NCBI RefSeq assembly: GCF_040779325.2
Contig: NZ_JBFONT020000001.1
Location: 1,054,001 to 1,118,000 of the forward strand
Source: Aestuariibius violaceus
GTDB taxonomy: Bacteria; Pseudomonadota; Alphaproteobacteria; Rhodobacterales; Rhodobacteraceae
Direction of reading: 5' to 3'
DNA: 64,000 nt
The position numbers were made by a program, and so were the translations under genes. The notes below the pieces were generated by a model. It had not been told where the DNA came from. It made no database searches and saw only the letters and a list, made by a program, of their open reading frames with translations. The number at the start of each line of letters is the position of its first letter. Position 1 is the first letter of the stretch. Below are positions 8,299 to 16,994 of the stretch, piece after piece.

Positions 8299-8313
8299 GA
8301 AAGGATAACGATT

Positions 8314-10116
8314 ATGGCCGCTTACGACTACGAGACGCATGATTATGACGTCGTGGTAGTGGGTGCCGGGGGCGCCGGCCTCCGCGCGACCCTCGGCATG
8401 GCCGAACAGGGCCTCAGGACCGCCTGCGTGACCAAGGTCTTCCCGACCCGGTCCCACACCGTTGCGGCCCAGGGCGGCATCGCGGCCTCCCTCGGCAACA
8501 TGGGCCCCGACCACTGGCAATGGCACATGTACGACACCGTCAAGGGCTCCGACTGGCTGGGCGATACCGACGCGATGGAATACCTCGCCCGAGAAGCACC
8601 CAAGGCCGTCTACGAGCTGGAGCATTACGGCGTGCCCTTCTCGCGCACCGAGGACGGCAAGATCTATCAACGCCCCTTCGGCGGCCATACGACCGAGTTC
8701 GGCGAAGGCCCCCCGGTGCAGCGCACCTGCGCCGCGGCCGACCGCACGGGTCACGCGATTCTGCACACGCTCTATGGCCAGAGCCTTAAAAACAACGCCG
8801 AATTCTATATCGAATACTTCGCGATCGACCTGATCATGAGCGATGATGGCATCTGCCAGGGCGTCCTCTGCTGGAAGCTCGAGGATGGCACCTTCCACGT
8901 CTTCAACGCAAAGATGACCGTTCTGGCGACCGGCGGCTATGGCCGCGCCTACTTCTCGGCGACCTCGGCCCATACCTGCACCGGCGATGGCGGCGGCATG
9001 GTCGCCCGTGCCGGTCTGCCGCTTCAGGACATGGAATTCGTGCAATTCCACCCCACCGGCATCTATGGCGCCGGGTGCCTGATCACCGAAGGCGCGCGCG
9101 GTGAGGGCGGTTACTTAACCAATTCGGAGAACGAACGCTTTATGGAGCGTTATGCACCGACCTACAAAGACCTCGCGTCGCGCGATGTCGTGTCGCGCTG
9201 CATGACGTTGGAAATTCGCGAGGGCAGGGGGGTCGGCCCCGATGGGGACCATATCCACCTCAACCTCTCGCACCTCCCGCCCGAGACGCTGGCAGAGCGT
9301 CTGCCGGGCATCTCCGAATCGGCCAAGATCTTTGCCGGGGCAGATGTGACGAAAGAACCGATCCCGGTCTTGCCGACGGTTCACTACAACATGGGCGGTA
9401 TCCCTACCAATTATTGGGGTGAGGTACTGAACTCCACACAAGATGATCCCGACCGGATCGCGCCTGGCCTGATGGCTGTGGGCGAAGCGGGGTGTGCCAG
9501 CGTCCACGGCGCCAATCGCCTGGGCTCCAACTCCTTGATCGACCTCGTGGTTTTCGGCCGCGCCGCCGCCATCAAGGCGGGCGAGGTGGTCGACGCCGCC
9601 GCCGCGCCGATGAAACCGAACCAGGCCAGCATCGACAAGGCCTTCGCCCGCTTCGATGGCCTGCGCCACGCCAAGGGCCAGACCCCGACGGCCGACCTTC
9701 GGCTCGAGATGCAGAAGGCCATGCAGAAGGATGCCGCCGTTTTCCGCACGTCGGAGACGCTCAAGGAAGGCGTTGAAAACATGACGGAAATCGCGGGCAA
9801 GGTCGACGACCTGTCCGTCACTGACCGGTCCCTCGTCTGGAATTCCGACCTGATGGAGACGCTGGAGCTGACCAACCTCATGCCCAACGCGCTCGCCACC
9901 GTCGTCTCCGCCGAGGCCCGCAAGGAAAGCCGCGGCGCCCATGCCCACGAGGATTTCCCAGACCGCAACGACGACGAATGGCGCAAGCACACCCTGGCCT
10001 GGGTCAATGGCGGGGTCGACCTCACCTACCGGCCCGTCCACCTCAACCCCTTGATGGGCCACAACGAAGGCGGCATCGACCTCAAGAAGATCGAGCCAAA
10101 GGCGCGGGTCTACTAA
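8314..10116 (+). CDS. sdhA: Succinate dehydrogenase flavoprotein subunit SdhA
   Basis: The 600-residue catalytic subunit of complex II. Visible are the FAD-binding VVGAGGAGLRATLGMAEQG (about 17-34) and SHTVAAQGGIAASLGN with the His that carries covalent FAD. Also present are the substrate-loop QFHPTGIYGAG, the HYNMGGIPTNYWG active-site region and the C-terminal YRPVHLNPL. It oxidises succinate to fumarate in the TCA cycle. It follows sdhD by 15 bases. The iron-sulfur subunit gene, normally close behind, is displaced by about 2.7 kb here. Confidence 0.97.
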   Translation: MAAYDYETHDYDVVVVGAGGAGLRATLGMAEQGLRTACVTKVFPTRSHTVAAQGGIAASLGNMGPDHWQWHMYDTVKGSDWLGDTDAMEYLAREAPKAVYELEHYGVPFSRTEDGKIYQRPFGGHTTEFGEGPPVQRTCAAADRTGHAILHTLYGQSLKNNAEFYIEYFAIDLIMSDDGICQGVLCWKLEDGTFHVFNAKMTVLATGGYGRAYFSATSAHTCTGDGGGMVARAGLPLQDMEFVQFHPTGIYGAGCLITEGARGEGGYLTNSENERFMERYAPTYKDLASRDVVSRCMTLEIREGRGVGPDGDHIHLNLSHLPPETLAERLPGISESAKIFAGADVTKEPIPVLPTVHYNMGGIPTNYWGEVLNSTQDDPDRIAPGLMAVGEAGCASVHGANRLGSNSLIDLVVFGRAAAIKAGEVVDAAAAPMKPNQASIDKAFARFDGLRHAKGQTPTADLRLEMQKAMQKDAAVFRTSETLKEGVENMTEIAGKVDDLSVTDRSLVWNSDLMETLELTNLMPNALATVVSAEARKESRGAHAHEDFPDRNDDEWRKHTLAWVNGGVDLTYRPVHLNPLMGHNEGGIDLKKIEPKARVY

Positions 10117-10145
10117 AGCCTCTGGCAAGATCGCCACGCCGAAAA

Positions 10146-10187
10146 CCGCCGGTTCTGCCAGTTTTCACTTTTTGGCATGACCGGCGG
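10146..10187 (+). terminator. Long two-part stem-loop downstream of sdhA
   Basis: CCGCCGGT (10146-10153) pairs with ACCGGCGG (10180-10187), and inside it TGCCA pairs with TGGCA, leaving a T-rich loop. It begins 30 bases after the sdhA stop. It could end or process the sdhCDA message before the following lipoprotein gene; there is no terminal T-run. Confidence 0.5.
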
Positions 10188-10237
10188 AAAGCGAACCTGT
10201 ATCGCTTTGATCCAGAACAAGAAAAAGACCTGATCAA

Positions 10238-10555
10238 ATGTCGAAGCAGTCTCTTCTCGCCCTACCGTTCCTTCTGGTCGCCTGCACCTCGACGCCTGAC
10301 ACGGCCGACACGCTGGCCCGCGAGGCGGCCAAAAGCGTTGTCAGCGGCGTTGTCGCAACCCGCTTTCCAGGCCTCGACGTCGCCCCGGTCACCGACTGCA
10401 TCATCGACAACGCCTCTTCCTCGGAGATCCTGACGATCGCCCGGGCCGCGCTGACAGGTCCGGACGCCCGTACGACGGAAACCATCGTTGCCATCGCGCA
10501 GCGTCCGGAGACAGTGCGGTGCATCGCGCAGAATGGATTTGATGTCTTTCTCTAG
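10238..10555 (+). CDS. Small lipoprotein in the sdh locus
   Basis: A 105-residue protein with a lipoprotein signal: MSKQSLLALPFLLVAC, where the LVAC lipobox puts the lipidated Cys at about residue 16. The mature part has two further cysteines, one in PVTDCIIDN and one in TVRCIAQNGFDVFL, which could form a disulfide. Small proteins in this slot between sdhA and sdhB are common in Rhodobacteraceae; I do not know their function. Its TAG stop overlaps the stop of the convergent glycosyltransferase by two bases, hinting that the latter was inserted right at its end. Confidence 0.78.
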   Translation: MSKQSLLALPFLLVACTSTPDTADTLAREAAKSVVSGVVATRFPGLDVAPVTDCIIDNASSSEILTIARAALTGPDARTTETIVAIAQRPETVRCIAQNGFDVFL

Positions 10556-11655
10556 GCCAATCCCATGACCGAGCGTAGCTTGGCAATCGACTGATCAGCG
10601 GTGAAATGCGCAAGGACCCGTTCCCGGGCAGCGTCGCCAAGCTCTAGCGCAAGACTCTGATCCGAAAGAGCTTTTTTGAGATTGGCCGCCATTGCGGCCT
10701 CATCATGTTCGTCGCACAGAAGACCGTGGACACCATCCTCGATCGCTTCGGGGATGCCGCTATGGCGGGTTGTGATCACGCAATGACCGGCACACATCGC
10801 CTCAAGGATCGCAACGGGTAATCCTTCTGTATTCCCGTCCTCTGCCGTCACAGAATGCTGCAGGAAATAGGTCGCCTGTCCCATAAGAGCGCGAACACGG
10901 TCGTGACCTGTGCTGCCATGAAACCTGATCTGATCGGACCCCCCGGCGATATCTTTGCATGTCTCAAGAAGCGGCCCGTCCCCAACGAAGTCCAGCACAA
11001 CATCAGGGTCATGCTCGGCCGCTTTTAGGAAGGCACGAACCGTGATGTCCGGGGCCTTCTTCTCGACAAACCGGCCCACGGCAAGGCACCGCTTCGGCTG
11101 CCGCTCTGACAGGGGGAAGTGTTCTGGCTCGATGCCGCACGGCGTAACGGTGATCTTATCGGCGGGGCAGCCTGCAGCGACAAGGTTGTCGGCAATAAAG
11201 CGCGACGGCGCGAAGATGCCCTTCGCGTCTTCGAAAAGCTTGGGATAGCGATTCTGCCATCTCTCCTCCCGCAAGGCGCGGGAGCCGTCAGACCCATGAA
11301 AATGAACATAAAGATCCACGCCTGCCATCTGCGTTGGCCGTCGCATCGCCACGCCTCGGGGGCCGAACTCGGCCATCAGAGTCTTGACGGAGTAATGCTT
11401 CAGAAACCGTGCGATGTGATGCTCTCTCTTGTTCCAGATTTTCCGGGAAAGCGCCGTTCCAAGCACCACGTCCTTGCCATCCGCCGACAGCGCGACAGGC
11501 TCGGCCCCGCCCGTCACCAGAACCGGGCCGGGCAGGGGGTCCTCGGGAAGATCGGTGCTTACAAAAACCGTGTTACCCGGCGCCAGTCTTCGGGCATGAA
11601 GCCGGATAAAGGTCGTGCTTGGTGCGTCGAAGCTAAGCGATGCGAGGGCAAACAT
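10552..11655 (-). CDS. Glycosyltransferase family 4 protein
   Basis: A 367-residue GT-B fold glycosyltransferase of the GT4/RfaG type. The C-terminal half shows the KITVTPCGIEPEHF turn and AVGRFVEKKAPDITVRAF. It also has the nucleotide-sugar EX7E motif in EDGNTEGLPVAILEAMCAG, then SGIPEAIEDGVHGLL. It probably transfers a sugar during capsule, exopolysaccharide or LPS synthesis at the cytoplasmic face. It is on the opposite strand to the sdh genes around it and is AT-richer by eye, as is the divergent pyruvyl transferase, suggesting the pair arrived together. Confidence 0.88.
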   Translation of the reverse strand: MFALASLSFDAPSTTFIRLHARRLAPGNTVFVSTDLPEDPLPGPVLVTGGAEPVALSADGKDVVLGTALSRKIWNKREHHIARFLKHYSVKTLMAEFGPRGVAMRRPTQMAGVDLYVHFHGSDGSRALREERWQNRYPKLFEDAKGIFAPSRFIADNLVAAGCPADKITVTPCGIEPEHFPLSERQPKRCLAVGRFVEKKAPDITVRAFLKAAEHDPDVVLDFVGDGPLLETCKDIAGGSDQIRFHGSTGHDRVRALMGQATYFLQHSVTAEDGNTEGLPVAILEAMCAGHCVITTRHSGIPEAIEDGVHGLLCDEHDEAAMAANLKKALSDQSLALELGDAARERVLAHFTADQSIAKLRSVMGLA

Positions 11656-11741
11656 CTTTTGGGTCCATACCTAAGCCTCGACCGGATACCGGTGATCTAA
11701 ATCGCTGTCCATCCGGCTAAGTCCATGGCAGGACAAGCGTC

Positions 11742-12689
11742 ATGCGACATATCCATCTGATCGATACCTCCATCGCGTCCGACAATCTGGGTGACGAGAT
11801 CATCGTTGAAGAGTGTCGGCCATACATCAAGACCCTCTTCCCAGAGGCTTATATCACGACGTCTTCCGGCCACGATGGCCTCGGCCCATGGGGGCGCCAA
11901 CTGGTTGAAAAGGCAGAGATCGCGTTTCTTCTCGGCACCAATGCGCTTGCCCCTCACGATCAGACAAAGCGGCGTTTCATCTGGACAATTCGCGAAGAGG
12001 ATCGGCCGGTTCTGAAAAACAAGGTCGTTCTCTTTGGTGTGGGTGCAAACCGGGATTTTGATAAGGTGCTGCGGGTGCAACGCAAGCTCCTGGCCCAGGT
12101 TCTGTCGTCCAGATACGCTCACGCCGTCCGCGACAGCTCGGGTGGCAGAATCGTTGCGGCGTCGGGCAGGAAGGCGATCAACACGACCTGCCCGACGCTT
12201 TGGCGATATGCCGATTACTCTCCGTCTGTACCTGCCGAAAAACCTGACACCGTCTGCTTCACGTTGACCAAGCACAAGTCCGATCCGCTCGATGCGGAAA
12301 TGGTCGCGATCCTCAAGGACACTTACCAGAAGCTCACATTCTGGCCCCAGCAGCCGCGAGACCTCGATTATCTGCGGGAACTCACCGATCTCTCAGGCAT
12401 CACCGTTCTGCCAGCATCACTTGGCGCCTACGACGCTTACTTGGAATCGACCAGTACCGACGTCGTCGGCACGCGTTTGCACGGCTGCATCAGAGGATTG
12501 AAGCATGGGCATCGTGTCTTGGCGATCAGCATAGATAACCGCGCCCGCGAAATCGGTGCAGAGACAGGTCTACCGACGCTTGCTCGCGATGACATTCCCG
12601 CGCAGCTTGTGGAAAGATTGGCTTCACAATCGCGGCCTTCTCTAAGGATCCCCAGTGCGTCGATTAATCAGTTTCTCTCCCAGTTCTGA
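11742..12689 (+). CDS. Polysaccharide pyruvyl transferase family protein
   Basis: A 315-residue protein with the family layout: an N-terminal DTSIASDNLGDEIIVEE (the GNxGDE-like element, about 8-24), LLGTNALAP and LFGVGANRDFD. Near the C-terminus it has TDVVGTRLHGCIRGLKHGHRVLAISID, the hallmark R-L-H-G segment. Such enzymes add pyruvate ketals to sugars of surface polysaccharides using phosphoenolpyruvate. It is divergent from the GT4 gene (86-bp gap) and ends 88 bp before sdhB. Its 3' end contains one copy of a short direct repeat. Base composition is lower in GC than the sdh genes. Confidence 0.85.
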   Translation: MRHIHLIDTSIASDNLGDEIIVEECRPYIKTLFPEAYITTSSGHDGLGPWGRQLVEKAEIAFLLGTNALAPHDQTKRRFIWTIREEDRPVLKNKVVLFGVGANRDFDKVLRVQRKLLAQVLSSRYAHAVRDSSGGRIVAASGRKAINTTCPTLWRYADYSPSVPAEKPDTVCFTLTKHKSDPLDAEMVAILKDTYQKLTFWPQQPRDLDYLRELTDLSGITVLPASLGAYDAYLESTSTDVVGTRLHGCIRGLKHGHRVLAISIDNRAREIGAETGLPTLARDDIPAQLVERLASQSRPSLRIPSASINQFLSQF

Positions 12690-12706
12690 TGCCTAGTGCG
12701 TCGATT
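12651..12706. repeat. Short direct repeat at the cargo/sdhB junction
   Basis: CCCAGTGCGTCGATT (12651-12665) recurs as CCTAGTGCGTCGATT (12692-12706), 14 of 15 matching. Both are followed within a few bases by TTTCTCTC or TCTCTC. The first copy is inside the last codons of the pyruvyl transferase and the second is in the sdhB leader, so a small duplication marks this junction. Confidence 0.65.
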
Positions 12707-12777
12707 TCTCTCGCATTTTCGGTTGGTGCTTCATCACGGCTTCGGCTAGGAAAATCCTGATGAGGAAAGGGTGATCG

Positions 12778-13557
12778 ATGGTTCAGCTGACACTCCCCAA
12801 GAACTCCCGCATCCGGACCGGGAAAACCTGGCCCAAGCCGGACGGTGCGAGCAATCTGCGCGCGTTTCACATCTACCGCTGGAACCCGGATGACGGAAAG
12901 AATCCGCAGGTCGATACCTATTTCGTCGACCTCGACGATTGCGGGCCGATGGTTTTGGACGCGCTCATCTACATCAAGAACAAGATCGACCCGACACTGA
13001 CCTTCCGCCGGTCCTGCCGCGAGGGGATCTGTGGCTCCTGCGCGATGAATATCGGCGGGATCAACACGCTCGCCTGTATCTACGGGATGGACGAGGTGCA
13101 GGGGGACATCAAGATCTACCCGCTGCCTCACATGCCGGTGGTCAAGGACCTGATCCCGGACCTGACCCACTTCTACGCCCAGCACGCCTCGATCATGCCG
13201 TGGCTCGAGACCAAGACGAACCGGCCCGAGAAAGAATGGAAGCAGTCGATCGAAGACCGCAAGAAGCTCGACGGGCTTTATGAATGCGTGATGTGCGCGT
13301 CCTGCTCCACCGCCTGCCCGAGCTACTGGTGGAACGGCGACCGCTACCTCGGCCCCGCCGCGCTGCTTCATGCCTATCGCTGGATCATCGACAGTCGGGA
13401 CGAGGCGACGCCGGAGCGGCTGGACGACCTCGAGGATCCGTTCAAGCTCTACCGCTGTCATACGATCATGAACTGCGCGAAGACCTGTCCGAAGGGGCTG
13501 AACCCGGCAGAGGCGATCGCGAATATCAAGAAGATGATGGTCGAACGCATGGTCTGA
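12778..13557 (+). CDS. sdhB: Succinate dehydrogenase iron-sulfur subunit SdhB
   Basis: A 259-residue subunit that carries three Fe-S centres and links SdhA to the membrane anchor. The [2Fe-2S] ligands appear in SCREGICGSCAMNIGG with a later LAC. The [4Fe-4S] and [3Fe-4S] ligands lie in ECVMCASCSTACPSYWW and CHTIMNCAKTCPKGLNP. A GAGGAAAGGG ribosome-binding site lies upstream. It is separated from sdhA by a lipoprotein gene and two carbohydrate genes, so it probably needs its own promoter in the 88-bp gap before it. Confidence 0.97.
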   Translation: MVQLTLPKNSRIRTGKTWPKPDGASNLRAFHIYRWNPDDGKNPQVDTYFVDLDDCGPMVLDALIYIKNKIDPTLTFRRSCREGICGSCAMNIGGINTLACIYGMDEVQGDIKIYPLPHMPVVKDLIPDLTHFYAQHASIMPWLETKTNRPEKEWKQSIEDRKKLDGLYECVMCASCSTACPSYWWNGDRYLGPAALLHAYRWIIDSRDEATPERLDDLEDPFKLYRCHTIMNCAKTCPKGLNPAEAIANIKKMMVERMV

Positions 13558-13642
13558 CGCCTGCACGAGGGCTGCACGAGCGGCCCTCAGCAGTCCAGCG
13601 CCTCCCATCTAGCGTGCCCTCCAAAAGCAATGGAGGGACATT

Positions 13643-15040
13643 ATGCTTAGATCCGCCGGAATGCGATTTTTCATCGTCGGCCTGCTCGTCATCCTGATGT
13701 CGGTGCCGATGTTTCTGATCGGAGAACTCATCGGCGAGCGCGCCGACTACTCCCGCCAGACAGAGCGCGAGCTGGGCGCCGAATGGGGCGGGTCGCAGAC
13801 GATCTTTGGCCCGCAGCTCGTCATCCCGGTCGAAGGGCCACACACCGTCGTCGAAGAGCAACAGCGTGTCGATCCGGTCACGCGGCGCGTCACGGTCGAA
13901 GCAGTTCAGCAGACCGAGATCATCCGCAAAGCGCCAATCTTTATCCTGCCCGACACCTTCGATTTCGACGCCGTGACCGAAAGCTCGGTCCGCAGCCGGG
14001 GGATCTTCGAGGTCCCGGTCTATTTCGCGCAGATCGATGCGCGATTCGACTTCGACCTCGACGACCTCGATGACCACCTCGGCGAAGGGGAGACGATCCT
14101 CTGGGAGGAGGCCAGGATCGAGATTGGCCTCGGCAGCAATCGCGGGCTGAGGGGAGAAACGGCTCTGATGGCCGAGGGCCGTGATCTATCGCTCGAGCCG
14201 CGCGGCGGGTCCGGCAACCGCGCTGGCATTCAGGCGGATACCGGCGATCCGCGAGATATCGACAGCTACGCCCTCAGCTTGGGGTTGAACGGTGCGCATT
14301 CCTTCGAGATCACGCCGGTCGGGCGCCGCACCTCGCTTGAAATGACAAGCGACTGGCCCGATCCGAGTTTCAGCGGGGCCTTCTTGCCGACCGAACGAGA
14401 GGTGACGACCGACGGCTTCACCGCCAGCTGGATCGTGCCGCATCTGGCCCGCAACCTGCCGCAGATCTCGCGCGCGACGGCCGAGGATCAGGCCCAAAGC
14501 ACGACGTTTGGCGTCCGCTTCTACGAACCGAACGACCTCTACCAGAAGGCCTTCCGTGCCGCCCGCTACGGCCTTCTCTTCATCGCCTTCACCTTCCTGG
14601 CGGTGCTTCTGATCGAGAAAGGTAGCCAACGGCCCGCCCACCCGGTCCAGTACATCCTGATCGGGCTGGCCCAGTCGCTGTTTCTCGTCCTGATGGTCGC
14701 CTATGCCGAACAGATCGGGTTCGGCGCTGCGTATCTCTTGGCGAGTGCGCTAACCATCGGTCTCATCACCCTCTTCGGGGCGACAGCACTGAGGCTCGGC
14801 CGCCGAACGATCTGGCTTGGTGGGGCGCTGGTGACCCTCTACGGCGTTCTCTTCCTCATCTTGCGCAGTACGGATTACGCGCTCATCTCTGGCGCGACCC
14901 TTGCCTTCGCCGCTCTGGCGGGCACGATGCTCGCGACACGGAACGAGGATTGGTACGGGCCGAAGACGGAAGGCGGAAAGCGCCTCTTCGGTGGCCGCCC
15001 ATCGCGAGCGAAGGATGCAGAGGATGCCGCACCCGCCTGA
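13643..15040 (+). CDS. creD: CreD-like inner membrane protein
   Basis: A 465-residue membrane protein with one N-terminal helix (FFIVGLLVILMSVPMFLIG), a long periplasmic domain and about five C-terminal helices. The conserved CreD stretch GVRFYEPNDLYQKAFRAARYGLLFI lies at the start of the membrane block, followed by VQYILIGLAQSLFLVLMV. CreD is linked to envelope stress and beta-lactam tolerance in enteric bacteria and Stenotrophomonas; its mechanism is unknown. No creBC two-component pair is adjacent, so the regulatory link may differ here. The 3' end overlaps the next gene. Confidence 0.9.
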   Translation: MLRSAGMRFFIVGLLVILMSVPMFLIGELIGERADYSRQTERELGAEWGGSQTIFGPQLVIPVEGPHTVVEEQQRVDPVTRRVTVEAVQQTEIIRKAPIFILPDTFDFDAVTESSVRSRGIFEVPVYFAQIDARFDFDLDDLDDHLGEGETILWEEARIEIGLGSNRGLRGETALMAEGRDLSLEPRGGSGNRAGIQADTGDPRDIDSYALSLGLNGAHSFEITPVGRRTSLEMTSDWPDPSFSGAFLPTEREVTTDGFTASWIVPHLARNLPQISRATAEDQAQSTTFGVRFYEPNDLYQKAFRAARYGLLFIAFTFLAVLLIEKGSQRPAHPVQYILIGLAQSLFLVLMVAYAEQIGFGAAYLLASALTIGLITLFGATALRLGRRTIWLGGALVTLYGVLFLILRSTDYALISGATLAFAALAGTMLATRNEDWYGPKTEGGKRLFGGRPSRAKDAEDAAPA

Positions 15041-15821
15041 AGATGCCGACCGGCGGCGTACAGTGCCGCCGGTCATCGTCTATCCCAACGACAGCCTGCC
15101 GCGCCCCGATCCGGCGCGGCTTGCCCGTCTTCGCGAGGATCTGAAGATGGTGGGGAACGTGACCGTTCCGCCCCGGGAAGGACGCTGCATCGAAGTTCCC
15201 AAAGGCCACGTCTTCCGTATCTCCTGCCCGGAAGGATCGCAGGTCGGCGACCTCAACCTCTGGAACGTTGCGGACCTGTCCGAGCGGTTCTTTTCCGGAA
15301 AGACCCGCGCGCTGCATGGAACCCATGTCTCAACGGGCGACCGGCTCTGGTCGACCTTGCCGCATCTCCGCCCGATGGCCACGATCATCCACGATACGCT
15401 TGACTGGTACGGGATCGACGAATTTGGAGGTGGCGTCCACGACGTCATCGGAACCCGCTGCGATCCCTACACCCATGCGCTGCTGTCGGGCGGTGAGCGT
15501 TATGAGCATTGCTGCCACTCGAACCTCACCCGGGCGTTGGCTGATCATCTGGATCTCTCATTCGAAGATGTGGAACCGCACATCCATGACGTGTTGAACG
15601 TCTTCATGTGCACGGGCTTCATGCGCGATTCAGGGAAATACTTCATGAAGGCGAGCCCCGCTCGGCAAGGCGACTTCATCGAGTTCCTGGCCGAGATGGA
15701 CTTGCTTATCGCCCTTTCCGCCTGTCCCGGCGGAGATTGCGGTGCGACCCATTCGAGCGATGAAGCGATCTGTCACCCGCTCAAGATTGAGGTCTTGAGG
15801 CCCGACTCGACGCTTTCATAG
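15024..15821 (+). CDS. DUF1989 (urea carboxylase-associated) family protein
   Basis: A 265-residue DUF1989 protein. Conserved blocks include VTVPPREGRCIEVPKGHVFRI, EGSQVGDLNLWN, FGGGVHDVIGTRCDPYT, HCCHSNLTRAL and a C-terminal CPGGDCGATHSSD. The His and Cys residues look like metal ligands. Paired DUF1989 proteins in guanidine operons act as carboxyguanidine deiminase, but here a single copy stands without guanidine carboxylase or allophanate hydrolase, so the substrate is open. The start at 15024 has AGAGG upstream and overlaps creD by 17 bp; ATG 15015 is an alternative. Confidence 0.8.
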   Translation: MPHPPEDADRRRTVPPVIVYPNDSLPRPDPARLARLREDLKMVGNVTVPPREGRCIEVPKGHVFRISCPEGSQVGDLNLWNVADLSERFFSGKTRALHGTHVSTGDRLWSTLPHLRPMATIIHDTLDWYGIDEFGGGVHDVIGTRCDPYTHALLSGGERYEHCCHSNLTRALADHLDLSFEDVEPHIHDVLNVFMCTGFMRDSGKYFMKASPARQGDFIEFLAEMDLLIALSACPGGDCGATHSSDEAICHPLKIEVLRPDSTLS

Positions 15822-15862
15822 GTTCTTAAGGAATATGCCTTACGGTCGCGCTCAAAGGGCCA

Positions 15863-15888
15863 GCGTGGCATCCCGCAGGATGCCACGC
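15863..15888. terminator. Bidirectional stem-loop between convergent genes
   Basis: GCGTGGCATCC-cgca-GGATGCCACGC is a perfect 11-bp stem with a four-base loop, placed between the DUF1989 stop and the stop of the minus-strand lipoprotein. It can serve both transcripts. Confidence 0.75.
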
Positions 15889-15897
15889 CGAACTGCC

Positions 15898-16086
15898 TTA
15901 CAGGCCGGAGGCAAGACCGTCGTCTTCGGCAGGGACCACAACAGGCTCTGGCTGGATCACCGTGCCATCCTTGGCAATGATCGGCTGGGGCTGGACGATC
16001 ACGACCGGCTCGGGCTCGTTTCGGGCGCAGGCGGCAAGGAGGGCGATGCTTCCGGCGATGCCGATCAGTTTGAAAGTCTTGGTCAT
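15898..16086 (-). CDS. Very small proline/valine-rich lipoprotein
   Basis: A 62-residue protein whose start MTKTFKLIGIAGSIALLAAC is a clear lipoprotein signal with an LAAC lipobox (Cys at about 20). The mature part is short and repetitive: EPEPVVIVQPQPIIAKDGTVIQPEPVVVP, with two similar QP-rich halves around KDGTVIQ. Such mini-lipoproteins are frequent in Rhodobacteraceae, and no function is known to me. A longer in-frame start at 16125 exists, but the lipoprotein signal fits the later ATG. A 12-bp palindrome AACAACGTTGTT (16121-16132) lies in its promoter region. Confidence 0.72.
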   Translation of the reverse strand: MTKTFKLIGIAGSIALLAACARNEPEPVVIVQPQPIIAKDGTVIQPEPVVVPAEDDGLASGL

Positions 16087-16216
16087 AAGGTGTGGTCCTT
16101 CTTGTCTTGAAGTGCAGCGCAACAACGTTGTTTCCTGCCAAGAGTTCCAGCGGGGAAGAAAGTCTTAGCGCATAATGGCCCAGACTTCGGGTGGAGGCAG
16201 GCAAGGTCCCGCCGCC

Positions 16217-16927
16217 CTAGGGCTCGGCTGTTGCCGCCGCCAATGCGATTTCAACCATTTCGCCAAAGGATCTTTCGCGCTCATCCGATGGTAAGGCCTC
16301 GCCCGTCAAAAGGTGATCGCTGATCGTCAAAACTGCCAGGGCACGGCAGCCATACCGGGCAGCGACGGTATAAAGCTCAGCCGCTTCCATTTCGACGGCG
16401 AGCACGCCGTGCCGCTGCATTTGTTCGTTCAGGTCCGGGCGTTCATCATAGAAGACATCCGACGAATAGATGCCTCCGACGTGAACCTTTGCATCCGTCT
16501 TTTTGGCCGCGGCCCAGGCGCTGTGAAGCAATTTCCAATCGGCGCATGGGGCATAATTCAGTTCTTTAAAGAAGCCGCACGACGGTGTGGAAATCGTCGA
16601 CGCTGTCATCGCGATAACAAGGTCACGGATCGCGACCTCCTGTTGCATCGCCCCGGCGGACCCAATCCGGATAAGGGTCTTTGCCCCGTAGTCTCGCATC
16701 AGTTCATTGGCATAGATCGACAGGCTTGGCATGCCCATTCCTGACCCTTGGATCGTCACGCGACTTCCGTTCCATGTACCTGTAAAGCCAAGCATCCCGC
16801 GCACTTCATTCACGCAGGTGGCGTCTTTCAAAAAAGTCTCTGCCGCCCATTTCGCCCGCATTGGATCGCCTGGCATAAGGACGATTTCGGCAATCTCGCC
16901 TGGCTTTGCTCCGATATGAACGGTCAT
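16217..16927 (-). CDS. deoD: Purine-nucleoside phosphorylase (DeoD type)
   Basis: A 236-residue hexameric-type PNP. Signatures are MTVHIGAKPGEIAEIVLMPGDPMRAKW at the start, IGSAGAMQQEVAIRDLVIA, the nucleoside-binding VLAVEMEAAELY (about 177-188) and the catalytic Asp in LTISDHLLTGE. It splits purine (deoxy)nucleosides with phosphate into base and (deoxy)ribose-1-phosphate for salvage. It is alone on its strand, separated from the upstream H-NS-family gene by a strong terminator. A BMP-type nucleoside-like importer lies 13 kb away and could feed it. Confidence 0.94.
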   Translation of the reverse strand: MTVHIGAKPGEIAEIVLMPGDPMRAKWAAETFLKDATCVNEVRGMLGFTGTWNGSRVTIQGSGMGMPSLSIYANELMRDYGAKTLIRIGSAGAMQQEVAIRDLVIAMTASTISTPSCGFFKELNYAPCADWKLLHSAWAAAKKTDAKVHVGGIYSSDVFYDERPDLNEQMQRHGVLAVEMEAAELYTVAARYGCRALAVLTISDHLLTGEALPSDERERSFGEMVEIALAAATAEP

Positions 16928-16948
16928 TTCTTTCTCCAGAAAATAGAA

Positions 16949-16972
16949 AGGCCCGGCTGCGGAGCCGGGCCT
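16949..16972 (-). terminator. Rho-independent terminator of the H-NS-family gene
   Basis: AGGCCCGGCT-gcgg-AGCCGGGCCT is a perfect 10-bp stem. Read on the minus strand it is followed by TTCTATTTTC, a T-rich tail. It lies between the H-NS gene stop and the deoD start. Confidence 0.88.
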
Positions 16973-16994
16973 GCAACGCTTGCTGAGAATGGCC

